Assembly: GCA_964423615.1 (NCBI GenBank)
Contig: CAYRFQ010000030.1
Coordinates: 1 to 64,000, forward strand
Source of the DNA: CAYRFQ01 sp964423615
Lineage (GTDB): Bacteria; Planctomycetota; Planctomycetia; Gemmatales; Gemmataceae
Direction: 5' to 3'
DNA: 64,000 bases
Shown here one piece after another: positions 45,991 through 55,066 of the stretch (position 1 is its first letter; the number at the start of each line of letters is the position of its first letter). The translations under genes were made by a program, and so were the position numbers. The notes beneath the pieces are model-generated. The model searched no databases, was not told the DNA's origin, and saw nothing but the letters and a program-made list of their open reading frames with translations.

Positions 45991-46890
45991 ATGTCCGAGA
46001 AAACCCCCACTAACTACTCGAAGTTGTTGACTACCGACGCCGAAAGCGATCGAGCTCACGCCACTTCTCAGCCATCAAGCACTTGCGATCCAACAAACAA
46101 TCCCACTCCACCGAATTTTACCTGGCCGATGCGGTTGGGGATTGGGCTCCTCCTGTTCTACATTATCTTGCCAAGTATGTTAAGTGTCTTCCGCTACCAA
46201 GCCTGGACCAAGGCTTTCGGAATGCGTCCGAGGCCACTACTAACGGACCGAATCTATCAATCGGCCAATTCGGTGTGGGAGTTTGGGAAGCCCTGGCCCT
46301 CGAAGAAAATCCGACGCAAAATCACTTCATCGGATCGAGCGGTGAAGTACGGCATTTGTTGGCTAGCCACGCGGTGCGACTTTCTCGAAGCGATCGTAGG
46401 GACCAACCAGAGTTGGCGGATGTTTTCGCCAAACGTGAACGCTGGAGGCGGTGTCGCCCGTATTCGCTTACTTTATGCCGACAATTCCACGCAAGCCATC
46501 CGCTTGCTTTCTGACCCTCCTAACCTGACGCGATATTGTCATTTCGGTCGGAAAAGACTCCTGAGGGTCCACATGGCTATGTTGACCCGAGGCGACGTCC
46601 GACAAGGCTTCAGCAACTATCTCATGCACAAATACCCCACCAACAACGGTGGAGCAAAACTCACGAAGATTTACAGCTACCGCATCGACTACTTGTATCC
46701 GGAGCCAGGTGAGGATTACCGCCGCATCCTCAGTTCCCAAAACGGGCCAGACAACTGGGATAAGGACGGACCAGTTTGGTGTTATGATGTAGAGAAACGC
46801 TGGCCTCGTGATCTCGACAAAACGGAGCGGAAGTCGATACAGGGCCAACTAGCGTTGGCCAAAGAACTTCCGGAGATTTGTTACCCTTGA
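45991..46890 (+). CDS. Partner protein of an HTTM membrane protein
   Basis: This 299-residue protein has a polar N-terminus, one membrane segment at about 46-67 and a soluble domain containing NQSWRMFSPNV at about 143-153. The W-x-MF-x-PN string is one I recall from proteins encoded beside HTTM (gamma-carboxylase-like) proteins, and such a protein is encoded 18 bp downstream. The frame is open from 45802, but GGAGG at 45980-45984 is well placed for the ATG at 45991. The function is unknown; it presumably forms a complex with the next gene product in the cytoplasmic membrane. Confidence 0.72.
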   Translation: MSEKTPTNYSKLLTTDAESDRAHATSQPSSTCDPTNNPTPPNFTWPMRLGIGLLLFYIILPSMLSVFRYQAWTKAFGMRPRPLLTDRIYQSANSVWEFGKPWPSKKIRRKITSSDRAVKYGICWLATRCDFLEAIVGTNQSWRMFSPNVNAGGGVARIRLLYADNSTQAIRLLSDPPNLTRYCHFGRKRLLRVHMAMLTRGDVRQGFSNYLMHKYPTNNGGAKLTKIYSYRIDYLYPEPGEDYRRILSSQNGPDNWDKDGPVWCYDVEKRWPRDLDKTERKSIQGQLALAKELPEICYP

Positions 46891-46908
46891 GGACAGGAGA
46901 CGGACGGG

Positions 46909-47838
46909 ATGAAGGACTACTCTGAGTTCTCGTTGTGGACGCGTTTTTGGCACCAACCCATTCGAGCCGAGCGACTGGCCACGACACGAATCCTGTTGGC
47001 CCTGGCGCTATTGACCGACCAACTGTTCCAGTACCTCCCCTTCCTTTCGCTGTTTTTTGGGCCCGATGGAGTCGCGCCGGAAGGAACATACGACCAGTGG
47101 GTTTTGAGCAGATGGGGTTGGACAATTCTTATTTTTAATACTGACAACATGGCCATCGTCCAAACGTTCTTTTGGTCGTGGGTCGGTGTCACGGTATTGT
47201 TCTTAGTCGGTTGGCAAACACGCCTCATGAACGTCTGGGTGTGGTTCTTGACTTTGTGCTTTATCAACCGAAATCCGAGCTTGTGTAACTATGCCGACGA
47301 TGCTGCAGCAGTCTTGATATTCTTGCTGTTGTTCATGCCTACAGGGCGTGCTTTCTCATTGGACGCGTATTTGCGGCGAAGGACCTACTCTGCCGATAAT
47401 TTGGCTCCGCCGATGACCTCCGCTTGGCCGGTGCGTGTCCTGCAAATTCAGTTGTCTATGATTTACTTCACGACGGGTTTGGCGAAACTTGTTCCAAGCG
47501 CGTGGGACGGGACTTGGTGGGACGGGACGTCACTTCACTATGTATTGAATGATACGACAATGGGACGTTGGTCCTACGCCCAACTCCCTCTTCCCTTCTG
47601 GTTTACGGCACTACTCACGTACATTATTGTGTGGTGGGAAGCTCTCTTCATCCCGCTGGTCATTTTTAAATATACGCGCTACTGGGCTCTGATATTTGGA
47701 ATATTGCTGCACATCGGAATCTACGTGACCCTGGATGTGGGTTGGTTCAGTTGGTACATGATCGCCTTTTACGGAGCGTGGATTCCAGATTCCTTCTGGA
47801 AAAAATGGTCTCCGTATCGGACGACATCGGGGGTTTGA
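46909..47838 (+). CDS. HTTM-domain membrane protein (vitamin K carboxylase-like)
   Basis: This 309-residue polytopic protein has about eight hydrophobic segments. Typical HTTM features are RAERLATTRILLALALLTDQ at about 19-38, PSLCNYADDAA near 124-134, and QIQLSMIYFTTGLAKL at about 178-193 followed by WWDGTSLHYVL. HTTM proteins are the bacterial relatives of vitamin K-dependent gamma-glutamyl carboxylase; most lack demonstrated activity. It is coupled to the 45991-46890 gene (18 bp apart). It lies at the end of the EPS locus, so an envelope function is plausible but unproven. Confidence 0.88.
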   Translation: MKDYSEFSLWTRFWHQPIRAERLATTRILLALALLTDQLFQYLPFLSLFFGPDGVAPEGTYDQWVLSRWGWTILIFNTDNMAIVQTFFWSWVGVTVLFLVGWQTRLMNVWVWFLTLCFINRNPSLCNYADDAAAVLIFLLLFMPTGRAFSLDAYLRRRTYSADNLAPPMTSAWPVRVLQIQLSMIYFTTGLAKLVPSAWDGTWWDGTSLHYVLNDTTMGRWSYAQLPLPFWFTALLTYIIVWWEALFIPLVIFKYTRYWALIFGILLHIGIYVTLDVGWFSWYMIAFYGAWIPDSFWKKWSPYRTTSGV

Positions 47839-47904
47839 GGCCGTGTAAACCGCGTTGCTTTTGAGACCGAACCTTTTGACCATCCCAGCCCATTTCCCTT
47901 ATTG

Positions 47905-47986
47905 AGAACTGTACCTGCTACTTTCAGACAAAGATAGGCGGACGGCACACGGAGTGTGGTGCCTGCTACTTGAACCTCGCAGTTCT
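47905..47986. repeat. REP-like element with the CACACGGAGTGTG palindrome
   Basis: CACACGGAGTGTG at 47946-47958 is a 5-bp inverted repeat around GGA, nested with GGCAC/GTGCC at 47944-47948 and 47959-47963. CCTGCTACTT occurs on either side at 47914-47923 and 47962-47971. The whole is bounded by AGAACTG (47905-47911) and its complement CAGTTCT (47980-47986). I recall closely similar strings dispersed between genes of Planctomycetes and Verrucomicrobia. Only one copy is in this window, so its dispersal cannot be shown here. Confidence 0.55.
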
Positions 47987-48060
47987 TAGTAGGAAGAGCA
48001 GAGAGAGCTCCAAGTCATTCCAACTGAGAGAAACGACAGAACCCCAAGAATTCGGAATTA

Positions 48061-48228
48061 ATGATTGCCTTGTTTTCAGAGGATGAAGTCGAACCGCAAT
48101 CCAAACCAAAACCGCACAAAGAGAAATTGCGCGTTCCGAGTGTGTCTGCTCCTTTGGCTGCAGTGCGAACTACAGAACTTGTTCGACTCTTCCAGGCTGT
48201 GTTTATCTCTCCAAAGTATCCTACCTAG
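48061..48228 (+). CDS. Possible 55-residue ORF
   Basis: An ATG at 48061 opens a frame of 55 codons ending in TAG at 48226-48228. The product is amphipathic with a charged, Pro/Lys-rich middle (EDEVEPQSKPKPHKEKLRV) and a more hydrophobic end. There is no clear ribosome site. The frame is open back to about 48028, so it could be the tail of a decayed gene. The composition is more protein-like than the rest of this intergenic region, but nothing is recognised. Confidence 0.25.
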   Translation: MIALFSEDEVEPQSKPKPHKEKLRVPSVSAPLAAVRTTELVRLFQAVFISPKYPT

Positions 48229-48867
48229 CAACCCTCAGGACTAGCTTCAGTTTACGTCCGCATGACTCGCAGTGTAATCTCCGGATCAATATGTCAATCA
48301 AGACTTCGGACCAGAGTTGATATTCCGATAAGTGTTATCATCTTGGTTATGTGATTGCGACGATAACAAACAAACGTTCTGGCTCGATGATACTCCGAGT
48401 GCAGATGTAACATCTGAGACAGCAGCTTTCCTCCAATCCAACTCCGTTGAAGCATTTCTTAAAAAAGTTTCTGAAATTATCTGGACGAAACAGTGACGCT
48501 CAATGTGAGAACTGTTAGTTGCGAGTTATGGCGTCTTCATGCAACTCTAATGATCCATTCGAGTATGTTGCTCCCGACGTATTTGTTTCTACATTAACAA
48601 GTTAGGGAACGTGATTGGTGATCTCGTCACCGTGACATGATTCTATTTCTATGGTGGAAGGGAAGTGGTGCGGCGAGTGCGTGATTTTTTATTGTCCAAC
48701 TTTTTTTAGTGCGAGTGTTACTTGAATGCAGTCGATATGTGTAGTCCAGCGTTTCCCGATTGCCTTATGGAAGCAACAGTTATGTCACACGATGGCGTAC
48801 ACTGACATCGAAAACAAAATAGTGTGGCCATAGGAAAGAGGAAATTTTCGCAAGTTAACAAAACTTT

Positions 48868-48973
48868 CATAGTCATCCTATTTTTCAGTTTCTATCATGA
48901 CATCGCAATGACATTTAGGGATTCAATAGAATCGTGCATGACTATGTGATTTTCACGTAGATTCTGTGAAATT
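48868..48973 (+). other. Cluster of stem-loops upstream of the beta-helix gene
   Basis: CATAGTCAT (48868-48876) and ATGACTATG (48938-48946) are a perfect 9-bp inverted pair. Inside lie a direct repeat ATGACAT and a hairpin GATTC-AATA-GAATC (48920-48933). Just after is TTTCAC (48951-48956) pairing with GTGAAA (48966-48971). The cluster sits about 250 bp before the gene at 49222. It may be a structured leader or a regulatory DNA site. Confidence 0.4.
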
Positions 48974-49221
48974 GTTGACTGTTTTCTACAGACTTGATTG
49001 GGCTTCGAGTTCATTCAGAAGCTAGATGCCAATTTGTAGTCGTCTCTCAAATTAGCACGCTATTCTCTGACATGAATACAAGTGATACGCCTTGGTGTTG
49101 GATGCGAAGAGAGGATGTTTGCCACGTTGGTAAATAACTCTCGCTCATTGAGGGCTTCGTTGTGCAATGAACGCCCGCTATATTCTATTTTTTCCCGTCT
49201 TATTGAGGAAGGGTAACGTCC

Positions 49222-51282
49222 ATGGTACGCAAAACATTGTCCAAGCGAATTCAACTTCATGTTGATGTCCTCGAGGAACGTGCAGTTCCGGCCACGGTAA
49301 TTGATGTTGTGAACGGTGCTTCCATCCAAGCGGCCATCGACAGCGCCAGCGCTGGTGACACGGTCGTTGTCAAGGCCGGTACCTATAACGAAACTTTGAC
49401 AATCACAACCGACGACCTCAGGATTGTGACTCGTGAAGGCGCGGTTATCCAACCTACTACAATCTCCTCGAATGGTGCTATCGTAGACATCGTTGGAGCC
49501 ACGGATGTCATCTTCAAAGGTTTCGAAGTTGACGCTTCTGTTCTGACAGCGGCTGCTGGTGCTTCCGACTTCGATTCGGCCATCCGCGTTACCGGTGACG
49601 GTTCGGCAACGATTCGTGACAACACGATCAAGGGTCTGTTCGATGCCGACGGCTACACCGAGATAAGTTCTTCTGGCTTCTTCAACGCTGGCTTCGCGAT
49701 TCACGTTGGTGACTTCGATAGCCAGACAACGCCGAACGTCCCACTCGGTTCCGGGACAGCCAAGATCATCAACAACGACATTCAAGACTTCTTCAAGAAC
49801 GGCGTCATTGTTGAGCCTGGCGCAGTTGGGGCAACTTCCAAGGCTGTTATCCGCGGCAACACGATCACAGGCGTGAGTGACACCGGCACCACCTTGGTCG
49901 AGCAAGCCGGCATCCAAATCCTCGGGGCTGCGGACTTGGATTCGAACCAAGACGTAAGCGCTGAAGGCACAGTTATCGCTCGTGTCAAGTCGAACACTGT
50001 CCAGAACGTTGTGGAAGATTCCGAATTCTCCCCGACAGGCATCCGCGTCCAGAGTGCGGCCAGCGAAGACAAGGTTCTCCTCTTCGAGAACTTGGTCAAG
50101 AATAATGGATTTGGTATTGACATTCTGAATTCGACAGACGATGTAAAGGTTTATCACAACGACGTCATCGGTAACGGCTTCGCTGGGATTGTGACGAGCA
50201 GCTCTGACAACACCGAGATCATCGGAAACCTTGTCAAGAACAACGGTAAAAGAAACGACACGCTGGTGGTCGATTTTGAAGGCGATTCTGCCTTCCAAGG
50301 ATTTGGTGCCGACCTCAACAGTGGGGATGTCGTCACGAACCAGTTCCAGGATAATGAATTCGGTACTGATGTCGGTTTCGTCGTCACCGCTAAAGATAAC
50401 CTGGGCAACGCTGCCGACGCGATGATATTTGATACCACTGTGGCTTCGACCGCTGACCCAGACTTGGTCTTCTCGGACGGTAGTCAAGGTAATGCGTTGA
50501 TCATCTCCGAAGACGGTAACACGACTAACCCTGACGACAACGCGAACGGCGGAACTCTGGCGTTCACGTTCGACAGCCGCGCCAACGTCAAGGACATCAC
50601 TCTCCTCGACATCGAACCTAACCAGACCGTGACGATCAAGGCTCTGGACAGCTTCGGCACCGTGGTTGCAACGAAGAGCGTTACCGGTGGCATGGGAGAT
50701 AACACTGCCCTTACAGTCGATCTCGAGGCAGCCAGCTTCTTTGGCCTCAAGAGCTTGGTAGTCGAGACTAATGGTAGCATTGCTGTGTCCGACTTTACCT
50801 ACGGCAAATCCTTTGCTGGCATTGAGGTAGTCGATTCGAACAACGTCGATATCATTGGTAACCTTTCTAACGACAGTGGCTACAGCGGAATTTACGTCCT
50901 TGGTGGAAGCAACAACTACATCAAGTTTGACGTCACCAACTACAACTTCGGCGACGGGATCACCCTCGAAAACACGACTGGAAACGATGTCTACGCTAAC
51001 TTGGCTCTTGGCAACGTCCAAAACGGCATCTCGGTCATTAACTCCACTTTCAACTCTGTCCGCACCAATTTCGTGATTGCCAACAGTGGTTTCGGAATCA
51101 TCACGGATGCAGTCTCGGAAGACCCTCAGAGTGGTAACACTGTTGAGGACAACTTGGTTTTTGGGAATGAGGAGGGAAACATCGAAGAGGGCGTCGATGG
51201 TAGCAGCGACTACCTGACCGCCGCTTACGCTGTTGACCTCGGCACCGACGTTGAAGGGCTTGACGAAGGTGAGACCCTGTAA
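49222..51282 (+). CDS. Parallel beta-helix surface protein with N-terminal LEERAVPA motif
   Basis: This 686-residue protein begins with a basic stretch, then LEERAVPA at residues 17-24, a variant of the LE-x-R-x-x-PA motif I recall at the N-termini of many Gemmataceae secreted proteins. It then shows right-handed parallel beta-helix repeats: an N-terminal GASIQAAIDSASAGDTVVV cap-like segment, Asn-rich turns such as GNTITGVSD, and late repeats around NNVDIIGNLSND and TGNDVYANLALGN. Such folds bind or cleave polysaccharide, or act as adhesins; no lyase residues can be assigned. No ordinary hydrophobic signal peptide is visible. GAGGAAGGG precedes the ATG, and a strong terminator follows the stop, so it is monocistronic. 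Confidence 0.85.
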   Translation: MVRKTLSKRIQLHVDVLEERAVPATVIDVVNGASIQAAIDSASAGDTVVVKAGTYNETLTITTDDLRIVTREGAVIQPTTISSNGAIVDIVGATDVIFKGFEVDASVLTAAAGASDFDSAIRVTGDGSATIRDNTIKGLFDADGYTEISSSGFFNAGFAIHVGDFDSQTTPNVPLGSGTAKIINNDIQDFFKNGVIVEPGAVGATSKAVIRGNTITGVSDTGTTLVEQAGIQILGAADLDSNQDVSAEGTVIARVKSNTVQNVVEDSEFSPTGIRVQSAASEDKVLLFENLVKNNGFGIDILNSTDDVKVYHNDVIGNGFAGIVTSSSDNTEIIGNLVKNNGKRNDTLVVDFEGDSAFQGFGADLNSGDVVTNQFQDNEFGTDVGFVVTAKDNLGNAADAMIFDTTVASTADPDLVFSDGSQGNALIISEDGNTTNPDDNANGGTLAFTFDSRANVKDITLLDIEPNQTVTIKALDSFGTVVATKSVTGGMGDNTALTVDLEAASFFGLKSLVVETNGSIAVSDFTYGKSFAGIEVVDSNNVDIIGNLSNDSGYSGIYVLGGSNNYIKFDVTNYNFGDGITLENTTGNDVYANLALGNVQNGISVINSTFNSVRTNFVIANSGFGIITDAVSEDPQSGNTVEDNLVFGNEEGNIEEGVDGSSDYLTAAYAVDLGTDVEGLDEGETL

Positions 51283-51322
51283 ACCTTAGTGCCCCATCAG
51301 AACCTCAATAAGACTGTGTGAG

Positions 51323-51355
51323 AAGCTGCTCGAGCCAAATCCGGGCAGCTTTTTC
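51323..51355 (+). terminator. Intrinsic terminator of the beta-helix gene
   Basis: AAGCTGC (51323-51329) pairs with GCAGCTT (51345-51351) around a 15-nt loop and is followed by a run of five T (51350-51354). It lies 40 bp after the stop codon and before the protease gene's ribosome site. Confidence 0.8.
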
Positions 51356-51389
51356 TGCTCCCAGAGCCTCGAAGAAAGGGGACGCGCCG

Positions 51390-52109
51390 ATGATTTCGGC
51401 ACTGGTGTTAAGTCTGTGGCTAGGGCCGTTCCCGGTTGTGGAGTCCAAAGACTTTACGAAACAACAACAAGTCGCCGTTCTCCGGGCAACGGTCCGAATT
51501 CAGAACCGGACTAATGCAACTCAAGGTACCGGAGTCATTGTCGGCCGAAAAGCTCGCCAGAGGGGTGACAAGACTATCTATTATGCCTACATCTTGACCG
51601 CCAGTCATTTGGTCGAAGGCGGTAGCAAAATAGAAATCGAAACGTTCACGGCAGAGTCGTATCCGGAAGCGGCGAAAAGATATCCATACTTGTTGAGTCG
51701 TGTTGTGGGTAGAACGCCAGCGACTCGAAGTGACCTTGCCATCATTAAGTTGATTGCCCCAAACAAACCAGCGGATCCTATTCGGATATACCCCAAAAGA
51801 GGTGAAAAGAAAGGTTTCGCCGGGCTTTCCCTTGGGTGTGAAGGAGGAAAAGCGCCGACTTGTCAGCTTATAGATGTTAAAGGAAAGAAATTCGTCAAGA
51901 AACAAGGCCAGGTTGGTGGTGGGTATTTCTGGCAATCGAAGCAGGTTCCCTTAAAGGGTCGGTCGGGAGGCCCGCTCATCGACCGAAAGGGATTTCTCCG
52001 AGGTATATGTAGTATCTCTGGAGGCGGTTCGGGCTATTATGCTCACGTCGATGAGATCCACCGACTTATCCGTGATAATGACCTCACTTGGTTGGTGGAA
52101 AAGGAGTAA
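51390..52109 (+). CDS. Secreted trypsin-like serine protease
   Basis: This 239-residue protein has a short hydrophobic N-terminus that may be a signal peptide (residues 1-18) and a chymotrypsin-fold catalytic set: His73 in TASHLV, Asp115 in RSDLAI and Ser192 in GRSGGPL. The Gly-Ser-type oxyanion region and overall order match trypsin_2/DegP-like proteases without a PDZ domain. Two Cys at 150 and 158 may form a disulfide. The ATG at 51390 follows AAGAAAGGGG with 8-nt spacing; a longer frame from 51318 overlaps the terminator and is rejected. The substrate is unknown. Confidence 0.85.
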   Translation: MISALVLSLWLGPFPVVESKDFTKQQQVAVLRATVRIQNRTNATQGTGVIVGRKARQRGDKTIYYAYILTASHLVEGGSKIEIETFTAESYPEAAKRYPYLLSRVVGRTPATRSDLAIIKLIAPNKPADPIRIYPKRGEKKGFAGLSLGCEGGKAPTCQLIDVKGKKFVKKQGQVGGGYFWQSKQVPLKGRSGGPLIDRKGFLRGICSISGGGSGYYAHVDEIHRLIRDNDLTWLVEKE

Positions 52110-52854
52110 AGATTGTCTGCAGGGTCTTATTAAGAAGAACTCCGCGGCTATAGTAACATGCCGTTCGCTTCTCCGAATCTTGTGGCTAGGGCACACTGAG
52201 TGAGACTATTACTTTAGACGTAGGTCCTTAACAAGACTCCCAACTCAATGGTAGTACATAGCTCTGTTTGGAATTCGGCTCTATGCTCATTCACCAAAGA
52301 ACATTCTGTCCTACTATCCTTGAACTATCTATTTCGACATGGCAAGATGATTTTTCTCTTTTTGGTGTCGAGCCAAGATTCCTTGGATAACAGGCTCAAA
52401 TCTGTTGCTTCTATGCGGTTTTTATATGAGTGCTCAACACATCTCTAATGCCGACTTACTTTTTCACCAGTGCCGTTTGCTTACACTCCGAACTCGCGTT
52501 GATACACATAGAAATGTCAGCTGAGGAGATACGAATAGTAGACGTTTCGTCGAGTTCGTTGGCTGGACGTGAGAGACATGAAACTGATTTCATGGATTAT
52601 AGATTTTGATCGAAGTAACAAAAAAAATATTGTCGGTTGTCGGGTCGACTCGATGATATTAATTATGAGAATGATTGTATTCTCATTCGCACCATCATTC
52701 CTCATGTTCGGGGCACTCAACTCATTTCGATATTGAGCCTCGTTTCTATGCGCCCTCGGCAGGAACGTGGGACCAGATGGCAACACCTAATGGCCCGGTT
52801 AGATGTTACAAATCTCCTTGCGTCGTAATCGACTGACAAGCATTCGCGAATGCC
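52110..52854. other. Intergenic, AT-rich, no feature seen
   Basis: About 745 bases with only short, unconvincing open frames (for example 52248-52448 and 52637-52828). No repeat or terminator stands out. Confidence 0.4.
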
Positions 52855-54321
52855 ATGCAGTTATGTTTGTTGGACGCGGTCGAAAGTGACAATGACGCAG
52901 ACCGGTGCGAAAGCCGAGCTTTGAGAACAAAGGCGCATCTCACAAGCGTTCATATGGAAGTGACCAAATCGCACAAAAGCCGAGCGAAGACGATGCTGAA
53001 CAACAAAGACGCGATTCATGACGAGTGGTTGGCTGAGAATGAGAAGTTTGAATCACTGCCCGTTTGGGCTGGAGTCCTTTTTGCCCTCCGTTGTGCCCAC
53101 AGAGTGTACCCGTTGATTGATCACTTTTGTTCGTCCCCCTGTTCCAAAGCCAAAGAAACGATCCTCCGCGGACTCGAAGTCGGCTACGGCTACGGAACGG
53201 ATCTTCTTTCTGATCGATCCACCTATCGTGGGTGTTACAATGCGACGCGGAAGGCCAAAGAAGAGATCACCCATGCAGTCGGATCGACTGGGCGAAAGAA
53301 CTCAGTAGCAGCGGCGTACGCCGCAGAAGCTGCGGAAGTGGCAGTAGCGGCCACTGTCTATGCTTCCCTCGATCTGAACTCCTTTTATAAATCGGCGCGA
53401 GCTACTCGTTCGTTGGCCGCGTTGGCTGCGAAAATCAGCTTCGGCGACGGTGCTGCTGCACTGGTAACAAAAAGCGCGTCGATCGATCTCCGGCTGCTTG
53501 AACGCCAAGTCAACACTCAAATCGACCAAAACAAGCGCCCGAGTGGGTTAGGTTTTCTGGGGCCGCTTTGGCCAGTAGGAAAACCCGTAGGGTGGATTGA
53601 CATCCCCGCAGGTGTGGGGTTGTCCGGACAGAATGAGACGGGGGAACAACACCTTATTCGGGCTTTCGGTCCGGTGGCAGTCCGGACGCAGGTCGACTCC
53701 GGGTTAAATGGCACCTTGGATGAGTTTTTGAACTCATTGAGCGATTTGAACGAAACTTTTGGTGGCAGCGGAATTCAGTTTACCTCACAATCGACCAAGG
53801 TTAGTTTCTACGAAGACGCGAAATCGAATCGTCGGACGACGGAAAGGCAAGGATGGTTCGTCGCGGAAGGAAACATCGAGTATACCGAAATGACTAGGGC
53901 GACACTACAGACGCTGGATCTCCTTGAGGAAGGAATTCAAGCCGGACTGTCCCTGCCGGAAGATTATTCGCTTGATCATCTGCAGGAACGGGTTGTTGAG
54001 GGCATGGATGGGCTCGAAATCCTTCGAGACCAAATGAGCAAAATTGGTTCGTTCAGGCCACGAGGTTCTTCGTGGCATCTGTCTCCAACACATCCTCGAT
54101 TGGTTCCTGGTGCCACCAACGGCAGGGCGGCCATCTCGGTAATGGAAGCACCAGAGCGTTCGATGGCGAAGCGGCAGCCCAGAAAGCTATCGGCTAACCA
54201 ACAGACCGCCGTCCTCGAAGTGATTCGAAAGACCAAAGCGTACAGGGATGCGGGTGGAAACCTCGAACTCGTGTCGGCTTCGTTTGACGCGATCCGAACA
54301 CAACTGGCTGGTCTTTTGTAA
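52855..54321 (+). CDS. Uncharacterised 488-residue protein
   Basis: I do not recognise a domain. The protein has a helical segment with WAGVLFALRCAHRVYPL at about residues 71-87 and a long Ala-rich helical region (AAAYAAEAAEVAVAATVY) at about 151-168. A central part has a Gly/Pro-rich turn region (LGFLGPLWPVGKPVGW), followed by mixed sequence and a basic C-terminal helix. There is no signal peptide. Starts at residues 1, 34 or 47 are possible; none has a strong ribosome site. Codon use and length leave little doubt that it is a gene. It stands alone between two intergenic gaps. Confidence 0.7.
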   Translation: MQLCLLDAVESDNDADRCESRALRTKAHLTSVHMEVTKSHKSRAKTMLNNKDAIHDEWLAENEKFESLPVWAGVLFALRCAHRVYPLIDHFCSSPCSKAKETILRGLEVGYGYGTDLLSDRSTYRGCYNATRKAKEEITHAVGSTGRKNSVAAAYAAEAAEVAVAATVYASLDLNSFYKSARATRSLAALAAKISFGDGAAALVTKSASIDLRLLERQVNTQIDQNKRPSGLGFLGPLWPVGKPVGWIDIPAGVGLSGQNETGEQHLIRAFGPVAVRTQVDSGLNGTLDEFLNSLSDLNETFGGSGIQFTSQSTKVSFYEDAKSNRRTTERQGWFVAEGNIEYTEMTRATLQTLDLLEEGIQAGLSLPEDYSLDHLQERVVEGMDGLEILRDQMSKIGSFRPRGSSWHLSPTHPRLVPGATNGRAAISVMEAPERSMAKRQPRKLSANQQTAVLEVIRKTKAYRDAGGNLELVSASFDAIRTQLAGLL

Positions 54322-55066
54322 ACGGAGATAAGAAAGGTAGTTGGTGGCTGCAACGCCTGTCTCCACGGTCGCGTGGCGGCAATTTCCTTGCGAGCCAAGG
54401 CAGTCGGATCACAAGGAAACAAAGGACATTTTTTCATTCGACTGCCTTCCCGATTCAACAGGTCAGAAACTAACAATCTTCATTTCCTTGTTACAAAGTC
54501 GAAAGAGACTGAGAAACTAAGGAAACACTGTTTTTGACGATTTCCGTCTACAATTCCAAGTCTGAAACATCTCACCGAATTCCCAAGAACAAATCATTTT
54601 TGACCAATTTTATCTGTTCGCAAACTCGATATAAACCTGCTCGTCTAAAATCACCTCCCAGCCCTTCGTAAATGTCAGAGTCATTCGCCGAGCTCAAGGT
54701 TGCTCTCGGTGATGTACTTTTGCGTTACGAATGGCCGCTCTCCCGATCAAGCCTCTGCATACTCCGCTTCTGACTTTTTCCGAACTTGCTTTGCAGCCCT
54801 TTTCCAGGACTTTACCAGTCAAGTCAAAAGGAATTGGCAACGATGTCTAGTATAGTAGAGTAGAAAAGTGTCCGGTGAAAACAGACTCTGAGTAGTGATC
54901 GGTAAGAGAAGAAGTTATTGGGCTCGTTGAGTCTGCGGGAAAACACTCCAAATAGCTTCCTCGTTTACGTGAGCCAATACTAAGAATAAAGGCTACACCG
55001 GACCACGAGAAACCCCCAGGCAAATCTAAGAAGCGAACGTCAACGGCGCTCAAGGGAGGGACTTTC
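54322..55066. other. Intergenic region before the kinase gene
   Basis: About 745 bases with no supported gene. The right end holds the kinase ribosome site GGGAGGG (55054-55060). A minus-strand frame at 54847-55284 overlaps the kinase gene and looks like a shadow. Confidence 0.45.

Larger units (their letters stand above)
47839..49221. other. Long intergenic region upstream of the beta-helix protein
   Basis: Nearly 1.4 kb without a confident gene, and AT-richer by eye than its neighbours. It contains a REP-like element (47905-47986), one clean 55-codon ORF (48061-48228) and a cluster of stem-loops (48868-48973), each listed separately. The ribosome site GAGGAAGGG for the next gene is at 49205-49213. 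A minus-strand frame entering from the next gene is a shadow. Confidence 0.5.

Noticed and set aside
49060..51021. A 653-codon open frame on the minus strand
   Set aside because: It is the mirror of the beta-helix gene. The Val/Asp-rich translation is the reverse reading of GAC/GTC/AAC codons, and the plus-strand gene has a ribosome site and a terminator.
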